This document shows, one piece after another, positions 1 to 9,038 of a DNA stretch of 64,000 nucleotides (the stretch's first letter is position 1; the number at the start of each line of letters is the position of its first letter). The position numbers and the translations under genes were made by a program. Below the pieces are notes generated by a model. It did not search any database. It worked only from the letters and a program-made list of their open reading frames with translations, and was not told the origin of the DNA. Location of the stretch: NCBI RefSeq assembly GCF_004345245.1, contig NZ_SLUQ01000006.1, positions 434,001 through 498,000 of the forward strand, in the 5' to 3' direction. The DNA comes from Rhizobium sp. BK251 (GTDB lineage Bacteria; Pseudomonadota; Alphaproteobacteria; Rhizobiales; Rhizobiaceae).

Positions 1-809
1 CTGAAGTCGACCAGCGCCGCATTGCCCATCTGATGACGGGTCTGGAGATAAACCAGTCCATCGTTGCGCGAGACATGAACGCGGCCGAGCCCTTGCTGCA
101 GGTCGAGAAGCTGTCGCGCCGCGGCGAATTTGCGGACATCGACTTCACCCTCCGGCGTGGCGAAGTGCTCGGCATCGTCGGCCTCCTGGGCTCCGGCCGC
201 ACCGAACTCGCCCTGACCCTGTTCGGCATGCACCACGCCGAAGGTGGAACCATTGCCCTGGAGGGACGGCCGCTTCGCCTGAACTCCAACCGCGATGCCG
301 TCAGGGCGGGTATTGCCTACGTGTCCGAAGACCGGCTCGGCCTCGGTGTCATCCTGCCGCAATCGATCGGCGACAACATCATCCTTGCGGTCATGAAAGG
401 CATGGCGAACGGCCTCGGTCTCATTCCGAGAGAGCGGCGACGTGCCCTCGCAGACCAGTGGATCAAGCGCCTTTCCATCAAGATTTCCAGCGCTGACCGG
501 CCTGTACAGGCGCTTTCAGGCGGCAACCAGCAGCGCGTCGTGCTCGCAAAATGGCTCGCGACCAGACCGAAGGTCCTCATCCTGGATTCACCCACCGTCG
601 GCGTCGATATCAAGAACAAGCAGGGCATCTACGAGGTCGTTGCCGAGCTGGCCCGGCAGGGCGTCGGCGTGATCCTGATCTCCGACGAGGTCTCGGAGGT
701 CTTCGCGACCTGCGACCGCGTCTTGCACATGCGGGGTGGCCGCATTCTCGGCGAAGTCATCCCCGGGCGGGTGAGCGAACATGAGCTGGAGGAGCGCATC
801 TATGCCTGA
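1..809 (+). CDS. Sugar ABC transporter ATP-binding protein (RbsA/MglA type), C-terminal part
   Basis: Partial: the reading frame is open to the left edge (codons in phase from base 3), so the N-terminal nucleotide-binding domain lies outside the window. What remains is the second ATPase domain of a CUT2 double ATPase, the cytoplasmic motor of a sugar importer. Visible are the degenerate Walker A of this domain (GLLGSGRTEL), the signature LSGGNQQRVVLAKWL and a Walker B region LILDSPTVGVDI. The usual catalytic Glu after the Walker B Asp is Ser here. The stop overlaps the start of the next permease by 8 bp (ATGCCTGA), so this is the first visible gene of a five-gene operon. Family assignment is firm; substrate is inferred only from the kinase and aldolase downstream. 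Confidence 0.9.
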   Translation, partial: EVDQRRIAHLMTGLEINQSIVARDMNAAEPLLQVEKLSRRGEFADIDFTLRRGEVLGIVGLLGSGRTELALTLFGMHHAEGGTIALEGRPLRLNSNRDAVRAGIAYVSEDRLGLGVILPQSIGDNIILAVMKGMANGLGLIPRERRRALADQWIKRLSIKISSADRPVQALSGGNQQRVVLAKWLATRPKVLILDSPTVGVDIKNKQGIYEVVAELARQGVGVILISDEVSEVFATCDRVLHMRGGRILGEVIPGRVSEHELEERIYA

Positions 810-1827
810 GCACATCTTGCTGCCCGGATTGAAAGCGGTCCGCCGCAGGCCCGAGGCTTGGCTGTTCGTCGTCATCCTGATCGTCGGGACGGTGTTTGCG
901 CTGACGGCACGCGATTTCCTGTCCCTGCCTAACGTCATAGACCTTCTCGAAACCTATTCCGTCCAGGCGATCATGGCGATGGGCCTCTTTGTCGTGCTCG
1001 TCTCGGGGGGCATAGACATCTCCTTCGCCGCGACCGCCTCGGTCGCGCAATATTCGGCCGCGCTCATCGCCACACAACTCGGCATGCCGGCGCCGCTCGT
1101 GATTGCCGGCGGACTGGCGATCGGCGCCGCGCTCGGCTGCGTCAACGCAGCGCTCATCCACTATTTCCGGATCACGTCAATCATCGCCACCATCGCGATG
1201 ATGAGCATCTCGTTTTCACTGCTGATGTATTTCTCCGGTGGCAAGTCAATCTATACGCTGCCCGATTGGTGGACCGATCGCATCGTCTTCTGGCAGACCG
1301 AGACGGCGTCGCGCGATCTCGCCCGCGTCACCCTGCCGATCGTCGTCATGGTCGTGGTCGCCCTGTTCACCTGGGCGTGGATGACCCGGTCGTCGATCGG
1401 ACGGCAGATTTATGCCATGGGCGGCAATCCGGAAGCCGCGCGCCGCATCGGCATAGGCATCGGCAAACTCCAGTTCGTCGCTTACGGCTATCTGGGTCTG
1501 ATGGCAGCCCTCGCCGGGCTGCTTCAGGCGCACAGGGTCGGCGAAAGCGTGCCGAACGCGATGTTCAACACCGAGCTTGCGGTGCTCTCCGCCGCGGTTC
1601 TTGGGGGTGCGAGCCTCACCGGCGGCATCGGCACGGTTCCGGGTGTGCTGCTCGGCATCATTCTTCTGGCAATCCTGCAGAACGGGCTCAACCTGCTGGG
1701 CGTGTCCTCTTATTTCTTCCAGATCGTCATTGGCCTCACCATCCTCATCTCCACATCGATCACCGTCATCAGTTCGCGACGCGGACGCCGTCATCGCATC
1801 ATCGCGGAGGCGCAGGCCCATGGCTGA
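802..1827 (+). CDS. CUT2 sugar ABC transporter permease
   Basis: Inner-membrane permease of the ribose/xylose type (BPD_transp_2 family), 341 aa. The start is the ATG that overlaps the preceding stop. The protein is almost wholly hydrophobic and shows the family mark GGIDIS after the second hydrophobic stretch and the late motif GGASLTGGIGTVPG. It pairs with the next permease to form a heterodimeric channel energised by the ATPase upstream. The end overlaps the start of the next gene by 8 bp, a sign of translational coupling. No substrate-binding protein for this system is in view; it probably lies to the left. Confidence 0.9.
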   Translation: MPEHILLPGLKAVRRRPEAWLFVVILIVGTVFALTARDFLSLPNVIDLLETYSVQAIMAMGLFVVLVSGGIDISFAATASVAQYSAALIATQLGMPAPLVIAGGLAIGAALGCVNAALIHYFRITSIIATIAMMSISFSLLMYFSGGKSIYTLPDWWTDRIVFWQTETASRDLARVTLPIVVMVVVALFTWAWMTRSSIGRQIYAMGGNPEAARRIGIGIGKLQFVAYGYLGLMAALAGLLQAHRVGESVPNAMFNTELAVLSAAVLGGASLTGGIGTVPGVLLGIILLAILQNGLNLLGVSSYFFQIVIGLTILISTSITVISSRRGRRHRIIAEAQAHG

Positions 1828-2887
1828 CATGATGACGAACGGACGAGACGGCACCGGCGGGCTCAACGATCTCATGGCGAGGCTGAAATCGGGTGTTCCG
1901 GGCGGCCATGCGGGCTTGATCGCTCTGCTTCTTGTCCTTCTCGCGGGCTTTTCCATCTTCGTGCCGAACTTCCTGAGTATCGGCACGCTGCAATCATTCA
2001 TGTACCAACTGCCGCTGCTCGGACTTTTGTCCCTTGCCATGGTCGTCCCGCTGATCACAGGGGGACTGAACCTTGCAATCATAGCCACCACAAACCAGTG
2101 CGCGCTTCTGATGGTCTGGATCATGAGGTCGATGATCACGCCTGATATGGCGACCGTTACCGTCGTCGCTGTCATCGCGCTGGCGCTGGTGGCAGGTCTC
2201 TTGCTCTGCCTGCTGATCGGGCTCGTGACAGGCTCGCTCGTCGCCTATACCGGCGTGCATCCGATTCTCGTCACCCTTGGAACAAAGTCCCTTATCGACG
2301 GCATCAGCATCTATCTGACCCGGGGGATGGCTCTTTCCGGGGTGCCGGAAATCTTCACGCGGATCGGCAGTTCGACTGTCTTCGGCGTGCCGGTGATCTT
2401 CCTCATCCTGATCGCGGCGGCCATCCTGCTCGGCGTGATCCTCAGGCGCACGGCCTTCGGCATTTCCTGCGCCATGATCGGCTCCAACGTCGAGGCCGCC
2501 CGCTATTCGGCGATCGACACAAAGCGCGTGCTGGTCGGCGTCTACACCTTGTCGAGCCTCGTCTGCTTCGTCGCCGCCCTCGTGATGCTCGTGACGTTCA
2601 ACTCCGCAAGTGCGGATTACGCGCAGTCCTATCTTCTTGTCACGATCCTGGCGGCGGTTCTGGGCGGGGTCGATCCCTTCGGCGGTTTCGGGACCGTGTC
2701 GGGCCTCATGCTGGCGCTTGCAATCCTGCAGATCATCTCCTCTGGCTTCAATCAGTTCGGGCTCAGCAACTACCTGACCGTCGCCATCTGGGGCGCCATC
2801 CTGATCCTTGTGGTCATGGCGCAGACGATGCGTCCCCATGTCGAGAGCCTCCTGTCGATCATCCTGCGGCGGGGTGCACGAAAATGA
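1820..2887 (+). CDS. CUT2 sugar ABC transporter permease
   Basis: Second permease of the same importer, 355 aa. The chosen ATG lies inside the end of the previous gene; the open frame extends further upstream but only over coding sequence of that gene. The family mark is degenerate (GGLNLA instead of GGIDLS), while GGVDPFGGFGTVSG near the C-terminus is typical. About 25 N-terminal residues precede the first membrane segment. The stop overlaps the kinase start as ATGA. Permease pairs with one degenerate partner are common in CUT2 systems. Confidence 0.88.
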   Translation: MADMMTNGRDGTGGLNDLMARLKSGVPGGHAGLIALLLVLLAGFSIFVPNFLSIGTLQSFMYQLPLLGLLSLAMVVPLITGGLNLAIIATTNQCALLMVWIMRSMITPDMATVTVVAVIALALVAGLLLCLLIGLVTGSLVAYTGVHPILVTLGTKSLIDGISIYLTRGMALSGVPEIFTRIGSSTVFGVPVIFLILIAAAILLGVILRRTAFGISCAMIGSNVEAARYSAIDTKRVLVGVYTLSSLVCFVAALVMLVTFNSASADYAQSYLLVTILAAVLGGVDPFGGFGTVSGLMLALAILQIISSGFNQFGLSNYLTVAIWGAILILVVMAQTMRPHVESLLSIILRRGARK

Positions 2888-4281
2888 CGACCGTCGCCGT
2901 CTTTGACATCGGCAAGACCAACGTCAAGCTGTCGGCTGTCACGCAGGACGGCGAGATCCTCGAAATGCTGTCCACGCCGAATGTCGTTCTGGATGAGCCG
3001 CCCTACCGCCATCACGACCTCGCAGCCCTGGAGACCTGGCTGATCGACAGCCTGCGCAACCTCGCCCGCCGTCACCCGATAGAGGCAGTCGTAATCTCCG
3101 CTCACGGGTCCGGCGGCGTCCTGACCGGCGTCGATGGCCCTGCAATGCCGATGATGGACTACGAACAGCAGGTCCCCGAATACGTCGACCGGATCTACCG
3201 ATCCGCCGTCGGCAATTATCGCGAACGCGGCAGCGGCATCATGCTCGGGGCAGCCCATCTCGCCAGGCAGATGTTGTGGCAGCAGATGTATTGGCCGCAC
3301 GAGTTTTCGCGCGCGCGCGCCTTTCTGGCGACGCCACAATATTGGGCGTGGCGGCTCTGTGGCGTGGCTGCGAGCGAGATTACGAGCCTCGCCGCACAAT
3401 CGCATCTCTGGACGCCTGCCGACCGGCGCCCCGCAAAAATCGTTGCCGATCGGGGCTGGCAACACCTGGTGCCTCAGATGCGGCGGGCCTGGGAAACGCT
3501 TGGAAGCATCAGGCCGGAGCTTGCGGTCAGCACGGGCCTCAGCCCCCAGACGCGCGTGCTTTGCGGCGTGCATGACTCATCGGCGAACTTCTACCGCTAT
3601 CAGGCGGCCGGGCTCTCCGACATGACGGTCGTGTCCACAGGCACCTGGATTGTGCTTCTGACCGACCGGACCGGGGTCGACTTCGACAAGGAACGCCCGG
3701 GCCATGCCTGCAATGCGGACGTCTTCGGCCACCCGATGCCGGGCATGCTCACGATGGGCGGCCGCGAATTCGCGGCGGTCGCCGGCAGCGCGACCGGGCC
3801 CGCCTCGGCGGAGGCGCTCGCGCGCATCGTCTCGTCCGGCACGCTCGCCCTGCCGACTTTCGGCCCGGACGATGGCCTTTTTCCCGGCACAGCCAAGAGC
3901 GGCAGGATTGATGGCGAGTTGGCAGAAGATCCCTCCGCACGCTTCACCCTTGCCGTTCTCTATGCCGCCTTGCTGACGGCGGAATGCGTCGGCGACCTCC
4001 CGCACGCGGAGACGGTCATACTGGACGGCAACTTCGTCGCCGAGCCACTCTACGGCCCGCTGGTTGCCGCCCTGCTGCCGGAGGTGCGCGTGCTGGTCAG
4101 CAGCAATTTCAACGGCACCGCCACCGGCGCAGCACTGCTCGCTGGCCATGAAACGCGGCGTGAACCTGCACGGCTCTCCGCCACCGTCTGCGACGCATCC
4201 GGCCTTCCCGATCTTTCATCTTACCGCGAACGCTGGCGTGACCGCGCCAGGAGCAAGGAGTACTCCCGTGACCTCGTATGA
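2884..4281 (+). CDS. FGGY-family carbohydrate kinase
   Basis: ASKHA-fold sugar kinase, 465 aa, slightly short for FGGY enzymes (about 480-520). It starts with the phosphate-1 motif DIGKTNVKLSAV and has HGSGG (about residue 77) and the later phosphate-binding segment VVSTGTW. It would phosphorylate the ketose delivered by the transporter upstream, giving a 1-phosphate for the aldolase downstream. The pairing resembles rhamnulokinase/rhamnulose-1-P aldolase and fuculokinase/fuculose-1-P aldolase pairs. No isomerase gene is visible, so the imported substrate may already be a ketose or a polyol, or the isomerase lies elsewhere. The exact sugar cannot be read from the sequence. Confidence 0.88.
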   Translation: MTTVAVFDIGKTNVKLSAVTQDGEILEMLSTPNVVLDEPPYRHHDLAALETWLIDSLRNLARRHPIEAVVISAHGSGGVLTGVDGPAMPMMDYEQQVPEYVDRIYRSAVGNYRERGSGIMLGAAHLARQMLWQQMYWPHEFSRARAFLATPQYWAWRLCGVAASEITSLAAQSHLWTPADRRPAKIVADRGWQHLVPQMRRAWETLGSIRPELAVSTGLSPQTRVLCGVHDSSANFYRYQAAGLSDMTVVSTGTWIVLLTDRTGVDFDKERPGHACNADVFGHPMPGMLTMGGREFAAVAGSATGPASAEALARIVSSGTLALPTFGPDDGLFPGTAKSGRIDGELAEDPSARFTLAVLYAALLTAECVGDLPHAETVILDGNFVAEPLYGPLVAALLPEVRVLVSSNFNGTATGAALLAGHETRREPARLSATVCDASGLPDLSSYRERWRDRARSKEYSRDLV

Positions 4282-4993
4282 CGACAATGCCCTGCGAACC
4301 GAGATGGTGGCGACCTGCCGCCGGATGAACGAGACAGGCATCAACCAGGGTACGGCCGGCAACCTTTCCGTCCGCAATTCACGGGGCTTCCTCGTCACGC
4401 CGACATCGCTGCCCTACGACCGCATGCAGCCGGACGACCTCGTTCAAATGTACTTCGACGGCAGCTTCGAAGGGGCTCGCCGCCCTTCATCGGAGTGGCG
4501 CTTTCACCGCGACATCCTGAATTCGCGCCAGGACATCGATTGCGTGTTGCACTGCCACTCGGTTTACGCCACGACGCTCGCCGTTCACCACAAGACCATC
4601 CCGAGCTTTCACTACATGACTGGCGTTGCCGGCGGCACAACGATCCGCTGTGCCCGCTACGCAACGTTCGGAACCCAGGCGCTATCCGACGCGGCCATCG
4701 AGGCGCTTGACGGCCGCCTCGCCTGCCTGCTCGGCCAGCATGGGCAGATCTCCCTCGGCAAGACGCTGGGCGCTGCCCTTGCACTGGCTATCGAGGTCGA
4801 GACCTTGTCGAGGCTCTACGTGCAGGCTCTGACACTCGGCGAACCACCGGTCCTTTCGGACGAGGAAATGGCCCGCGTGATCCAGCAGATGAAGAACATG
4901 AGCTATGGACAGGCCCCGGATCTCGAAGGCGTCAACGACATTGCCCGACCGAGGCCGGCTCTGCGCGCTTCGGAAGATCCCGTGGCCCTCTGA
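4268..4993 (+). CDS. Class II aldolase/adducin family protein (fuculose-1-phosphate aldolase-like)
   Basis: Zinc-dependent class II aldolase of the FucA/AraD type, 241 aa, predicted to split the phosphorylated sugar into DHAP and an aldehyde. Visible are the N-terminal GTAGNLSVR segment (substrate phosphate loop), the metal-binding pair in HCHSVYAT and a later GQHGQIS segment, where the next metal His is expected. The start is taken as GTG preceded by AGGAGCAAGGAG, inside the last 14 bp of the kinase gene; the next ATG would remove the conserved N-terminus. It ends the operon. Fuculose, rhamnulose and ribulose phosphates are all possible substrates. Confidence 0.87.
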   Translation: MTSYDDNALRTEMVATCRRMNETGINQGTAGNLSVRNSRGFLVTPTSLPYDRMQPDDLVQMYFDGSFEGARRPSSEWRFHRDILNSRQDIDCVLHCHSVYATTLAVHHKTIPSFHYMTGVAGGTTIRCARYATFGTQALSDAAIEALDGRLACLLGQHGQISLGKTLGAALALAIEVETLSRLYVQALTLGEPPVLSDEEMARVIQQMKNMSYGQAPDLEGVNDIARPRPALRASEDPVAL

Positions 4994-5055
4994 CGCCTTG
5001 AAAGGCGCCGAGGTGCATTGACTCGCCTTCGATATTCCGGACGTCCGAGGTTACG

Positions 5056-6369
5056 CTATTGAACCGCGGCGTTGCCGTAGATGAGGTCCGGCAGCCAGAG
5101 CGATATCTGCGGGAAGGCGCTCAGGATCACGAGCAGGACGATCATCGTCAACAGATAGGGCATGACCTCGCGGGCATAGGCCATCATCGGCACCTTCATC
5201 ACCATCGAGGAAATGTACATCAGTCCGCCGACGGGGGGCGTGATGCCCGCGATGGTCAGGTTGGTGATAAAGACGATACCGAAATGCACGCGGTCGATAT
5301 GGACACCATCGATGATCGGCAAAAGCATGGGGGTCAGGATGATGAGTGCAGCGGAGCCCTCGATGGCCGTCCCGATGATGATCAGCACCAGGTTGATGAG
5401 GAGCAGCATCATCAGCGGATTGTCGGTTACACCGCCCATCCAGCCGGACATGGCCTGCGGAACCTCCTCCCATGCTAGATAGAAACCGAAAGCCGCAGCG
5501 GCGCAGATCATCACCATTACCACAGCCGAATCCCTGACAGCCTCGGCGAGCACTTCCGGGATCTGGCTGACCGTGAATTCCTTGTATCCGAAGATCGCAA
5601 CGAAGAGGACGTAGACGACCACCACGGCACCGGCTTCCGTGGTCGTGAACAGCCCGTAGCGCGTACCGACGAAAATCACCACGGGAATGGAGAGCGCCCA
5701 GAGGCCATCCACCAGCGCCTTCCAGCCCTCGGCGCGGGTCGCCCGTCGGTCGCGGAGCGCCTTGTATCCGCGCTTCCTGGCGATCACATAGGTCGTCATC
5801 ATCAGGCCAACGGCCAGAAGCAGGCCGGGCACGACACCGGCCGCAAACAGCCGTCCGATCGAGGTCTCCGCCAGGAAGCCATATACGATCAGACCAATCG
5901 AGGGCGGGATGAGCGCCGTGATGATCGCAGCCGAAGAGGTGATGACCGCCGCGAAGGCGCGGCTATAGCCGCGGGCCGCCATCTCGACGCCAAGCGTCTT
6001 GGCGAGCATTGCCGCATCAGCATTTGCCGAAGCCGTCAGTCCGCCGAGCAAGGTGGCGAGAACAGTACACATCTGCGCCAGCGCCCCCGTCATATGGCCG
6101 ACGAGCACATCCGCAAGGTTGAGAAGGCGGCGGGTGATGCCCGAGGCATTCATGATGCAGCCGGCCAAGACGAACAGCGGCAGTGCGAGCAACGAGACGG
6201 ACTGGCTGCCTTCGGCCATTTCCTGCGCGAAGTTGGACAGCGGGATCATGTCCATGTTGAGCGCGAAGAAGACCAGCGCGCCGATCGCCATCGCCCAGGT
6301 GATCGGCGTGGCAAGGAGAAAAAGAACCACCACGACCAGCGAGGGGCCGGCAAGATGCAGCAATGTCAT
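5056..6369 (-). CDS. TRAP transporter large permease (DctM type)
   Basis: Twelve-segment integral membrane subunit of a tripartite ATP-independent periplasmic transporter, 437 aa, typical length. It uses an ion gradient to import an organic acid captured by the periplasmic subunit. The family segments GGLTASANADAAMLAKTLG and the ITPPVG motif near the C-terminus are visible. The ATG overlaps the stop of the small permease (ATGA), which fixes the start although the frame stays open upstream. It is the last gene of the dctP-dctQ-dctM operon on the minus strand. Given the downstream (genomically upstream) deoxysugar-acid genes, a sugar acid or related carboxylate is a likely cargo, by inference. 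Confidence 0.92.
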   Translation of the reverse strand: MTLLHLAGPSLVVVVLFLLATPITWAMAIGALVFFALNMDMIPLSNFAQEMAEGSQSVSLLALPLFVLAGCIMNASGITRRLLNLADVLVGHMTGALAQMCTVLATLLGGLTASANADAAMLAKTLGVEMAARGYSRAFAAVITSSAAIITALIPPSIGLIVYGFLAETSIGRLFAAGVVPGLLLAVGLMMTTYVIARKRGYKALRDRRATRAEGWKALVDGLWALSIPVVIFVGTRYGLFTTTEAGAVVVVYVLFVAIFGYKEFTVSQIPEVLAEAVRDSAVVMVMICAAAAFGFYLAWEEVPQAMSGWMGGVTDNPLMMLLLINLVLIIIGTAIEGSAALIILTPMLLPIIDGVHIDRVHFGIVFITNLTIAGITPPVGGLMYISSMVMKVPMMAYAREVMPYLLTMIVLLVILSAFPQISLWLPDLIYGNAAVQ

Positions 6370-6878
6370 ATGATCGAATCCGTAGTGCGGTGAACCGGAG
6401 CCGCCCATGGGCGCTCGACGATCAGGTGCTGGACCAGCATGGCGGCCGAGGCCAGCGCCAGGGGCGCATAAGCGAAGCTGCGCGGCAGATCGAGCGCGAT
6501 CGTGTGAACGTTGCGTGCGATCCAAGCCTGCCAGAGGAACATGCCCGTCATGACCGCAAAGAAGAGCGCCAACAGAATATAGTTGAACCACATGACCCCG
6601 CGCTGCATCGAGTGCGGAAATGCGGCGACGAGAACATCGATCGCCGCATGCGTGCGAAGCCGCACCCCAGCCACTGCCCCGAAGAAGACGAGATAGCCGA
6701 ATGTGAGAAGGGCGATCTCGTAGGTCCATGTCGCCGGCTGCGGAAAGACGTAGCGACTAATGACGCCCCAGAGGATGGAGCCGAGAATCGCGAGCAAGGC
6801 CAGAACGCCGACCGCTTCGTCGATACGCTTTGCGCTGAAGAGCGGCGCCCCTTCGTTCAATTGTTCATTGGGTTCCAT
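6366..6878 (-). CDS. TRAP transporter small permease (DctQ type)
   Basis: Four-helix small membrane subunit of the TRAP transporter, 170 aa. Four hydrophobic stretches are visible, with the DctQ-like sequence GVISRYVFPQPATWTYE after the first. The start is the ATG with GGAG six bases upstream; a TTG 12 bases earlier is in frame but has no better ribosome site. It sits between the binding protein (after a stem-loop) and the large permease (ATGA overlap). Confidence 0.9.
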   Translation of the reverse strand: MEPNEQLNEGAPLFSAKRIDEAVGVLALLAILGSILWGVISRYVFPQPATWTYEIALLTFGYLVFFGAVAGVRLRTHAAIDVLVAAFPHSMQRGVMWFNYILLALFFAVMTGMFLWQAWIARNVHTIALDLPRSFAYAPLALASAAMLVQHLIVERPWAAPVHRTTDSII

Positions 6879-6899
6879 GAATGGCTCCAAACATGCCGA

Positions 6900-6923
6900 A
6901 GCCGCGCCCTTGCGGCCGCGGCT
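6900..6923 (-). terminator. Stem-loop between the TRAP binding-protein and small-permease genes
   Basis: Perfect 7-bp inverted repeat (AGCCGCG / CGCGGCT) with a 10-base loop, lying just after the dctP-type gene and before the dctQ-type gene on the minus strand. There is no T-run after it, so it is more likely a partial terminator or an mRNA 3' stabiliser than a full terminator. Four other binding-protein genes in this window are followed by a similar structure. Confidence 0.5.
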
Positions 6924-6939
6924 CCCGAAGTCTTCGAAA

Positions 6940-7914
6940 TTACTTCATTGCATCCTGGACGCGCTCGAACATGCCGGGCGTCAGGTTCGGGACCGCGGAG
7001 TAGACGGACTTCGACGCTTCCATGAAGGCGGGTACATCGACATCGGTCACGATCTCGACACCTGAATCGGCGAGCTGCTTGGCGTAGCCGTCGTCCGTGT
7101 CGAGCGTCATCTTCGTCAGATCGGTCGCAACCTTCTGCCCCTCTTCCATCATGATGGTCTGCAGGTCTTCGGGCAGCTTGTTGTAAAGGTTCGACGACAT
7201 GACCCATGCGGTAAACATCGCCTGATGACCCGTCTTCGAGATGACCTTGCGCGTCTCGTTGAGCTTGGAACCGGCGATAGAGCCGAACGGACCTTCAGCG
7301 GCGTCGACGACCCCCGTCTGCAGTGCGTTATAGACATCGCCCCACGGAAGTTCCGTGGCGCGCGCGCCATAGCCAGTGAACGTGGCCATCATGATGGGGG
7401 ATGCCGGCACGCGGATGGTCATGCCGACGAGATCCGTAGGAGTGCGGACAGGCTTGCTTGCAATGATGTGGCGGTAGCCGAACAAGCCGTTGGGCATGAA
7501 GATCTTCAAGCCCTGCGATTCAAGCTTGGCCGAAAGCTCCGTGAAGACATCCGATGCAAACAGTTTGTCGCTCGCTTCGAGGCTCGGGTAGACATAGGGA
7601 CCGGCCAGGATCGAGAGATCCGGCACGAACTGGCCGAGCTGGCCGTAGTCGGTCGCGCTGAGCAGGCTTGCGCCGCTCATCACCATCTCGTTGACCTTCT
7701 TCTGGGCGCCGAGCTGGTCGCCGGTCATGACGGTGATGGCGATACGGCCGCCAGAGCGCTCGCCGACGCGTTCGGCGTAGAGCTTCATCGCCTTCACGAT
7801 CGGCTCGTTAGGGTTCACCTGCGAGGTCGAGAAGCGCAGGCTGAATTCCTGTGCTGATGCCACGCCACAAAACGAAAATGCGGCCACTGCTGCCGCGAGC
7901 AAGAGCTTCTTCAA
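6940..7914 (-). CDS. TRAP transporter substrate-binding protein (DctP type)
   Basis: Periplasmic subunit of the TRAP transporter, 324 aa. An N-terminal signal peptide (KKLLLAAAVAAFSFCGVASA, cleavage after ASA) is followed by a DctP fold; GMTIRVPASP and the TELPWGDVYNALQTGVVD segment are characteristic of the family, the Arg of the first being the usual carboxylate anchor. I chose a TTG start because it has GGGAGGAAATC directly upstream and puts the signal peptide at the N-terminus. The ATG 42 bases further up lacks a ribosome site and would add a 14-residue hydrophilic tail. It is the first gene of the TRAP operon; its promoter must lie in the 150 bp upstream. Confidence 0.9.
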   Translation of the reverse strand: MKKLLLAAAVAAFSFCGVASAQEFSLRFSTSQVNPNEPIVKAMKLYAERVGERSGGRIAITVMTGDQLGAQKKVNEMVMSGASLLSATDYGQLGQFVPDLSILAGPYVYPSLEASDKLFASDVFTELSAKLESQGLKIFMPNGLFGYRHIIASKPVRTPTDLVGMTIRVPASPIMMATFTGYGARATELPWGDVYNALQTGVVDAAEGPFGSIAGSKLNETRKVISKTGHQAMFTAWVMSSNLYNKLPEDLQTIMMEEGQKVATDLTKMTLDTDDGYAKQLADSGVEIVTDVDVPAFMEASKSVYSAVPNLTPGMFERVQDAMK

Positions 7915-8100
7915 GATTTCCTCCCTGGGCACCCCTCTCCTCTTGGGTGCATTCATATGCGAATATAGAACTTATCAACGAATGGATTGCGATGGTCAAG
8001 GCATGCCTATAAAAGATGCCGTAAAATCTTGCGGTCTAGACTTAGAAAGCCGCCTGCCCTCTTGATACTTCATGAATGAATACGAAACTCGCTGGCGCAC

Positions 8101-8135
8101 AAAAAGGAAGGGCAGGGCGCTGCCACGCCCTGCCC
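8101..8135 (-). terminator. Rho-independent terminator after the FAH-family gene
   Basis: Perfect 10-bp stem (GGGCAGGGCG / CGCCCTGCCC, 8110-8119 and 8126-8135) with a six-base loop. On the minus strand it is followed by TTCCTTTTT. It lies 28 bp beyond the stop of the minus-strand FAH-family gene and separates the long catabolic operon from the TRAP operon. Confidence 0.85.
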
Positions 8136-8163
8136 CCATCGCTCTGATCGTGCCGGAGACCAA

Positions 8164-9009
8164 TCAGGCGTCCGCCTTGACGTCCTGCCTCTGATTTCCG
8201 AGCCCTTCGATCCCGAGTTCGACGACATCGCCTGCCTTGAGATAGCGCGGCGGCTTCATGCCCATGCCGACACCGGGCGGCGTTCCGGTCGAGATGATGT
8301 CGCCGGGCTGCAGCGACATGAACTGCGACAGGTAGGATACGAGATAGGCGACGCCATAAACCATGGTCTTAGTGGAGCCATCCTGCATCGTCTCCCCGTT
8401 GACCTTCAGCCACATTTTCAGGTTCTGGGGATCGGAGATCTCGTCCTTCGTCACCAGCCAAGGGCCGGTCGGCCCGAACGTGTCGCAGGACTTGCCCTTC
8501 GTCCACTGGCCGGAGCGTTCGATCTGGAAGGCGCGCTCCGAGACATCATGGATCGTGCAGTAACCGGCCACGTAGTCGAGCGCGTCAGCCTCGGTCACGT
8601 ATTTAGCCCTCTTGCCTATGACCACGCCGAGTTCGACCTCCCAATCCGTCTTTTCCGACCCGCGCGGGATCAGGAGATCATCGTTCGGCCCGACGATCGC
8701 GGACGTTGCCTTCATGAAGATGATCGGCTCCGACGGCACCGTGGCGCCCGTTTCCGCAGCATGGTCGGAATAGTTCAGGCCGATGCAGATGAACTTGCCG
8801 GTCCCGGCAACGCACGGGCCGAGGCGCGGCGCACCTGCGACTTCTGGCAAGGCGGCGATATCGAGACGCGATAGCTCGGCAAGGCTGCGCGGATCGAGAG
8901 AGGAACCGGAAAGGTCCTGCACATGGCCGGAGAGATCGCGGATATTTCCATCGGCGTCCAACAGGCCGGGCTTCTCATGGCCGGGCTCGCCATAACGAAG
9001 AAACTTCAT
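8164..9009 (-). CDS. Fumarylacetoacetate hydrolase family protein (probable 2,4-diketo-3-deoxy-L-fuconate hydrolase)
   Basis: FAH-fold enzyme, 281 aa, with the metal ligands expected in DWEVELG (Glu124, Glu126) and CTIHD (Asp155), plus the family segments GLNYSDHAAE and GDIISTGTPPGVG. In oxidative L-fucose and L-rhamnose pathways an enzyme of this family hydrolyses the 2,4-diketo-3-deoxy acid to pyruvate and L-lactate. The neighbouring BDH2-like dehydrogenase would make that substrate, which is the main reason for the specific call. It is the last gene of the operon and is followed by a strong terminator. General annotations such as acylpyruvate hydrolase or ureidoglycolate lyase are alternatives. 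Confidence 0.85.
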   Translation of the reverse strand: MKFLRYGEPGHEKPGLLDADGNIRDLSGHVQDLSGSSLDPRSLAELSRLDIAALPEVAGAPRLGPCVAGTGKFICIGLNYSDHAAETGATVPSEPIIFMKATSAIVGPNDDLLIPRGSEKTDWEVELGVVIGKRAKYVTEADALDYVAGYCTIHDVSERAFQIERSGQWTKGKSCDTFGPTGPWLVTKDEISDPQNLKMWLKVNGETMQDGSTKTMVYGVAYLVSYLSQFMSLQPGDIISTGTPPGVGMGMKPPRYLKAGDVVELGIEGLGNQRQDVKADA

Positions 9010-9038
9010 GGTGCTTCCAATCTATCTTGGTTTTCGAA

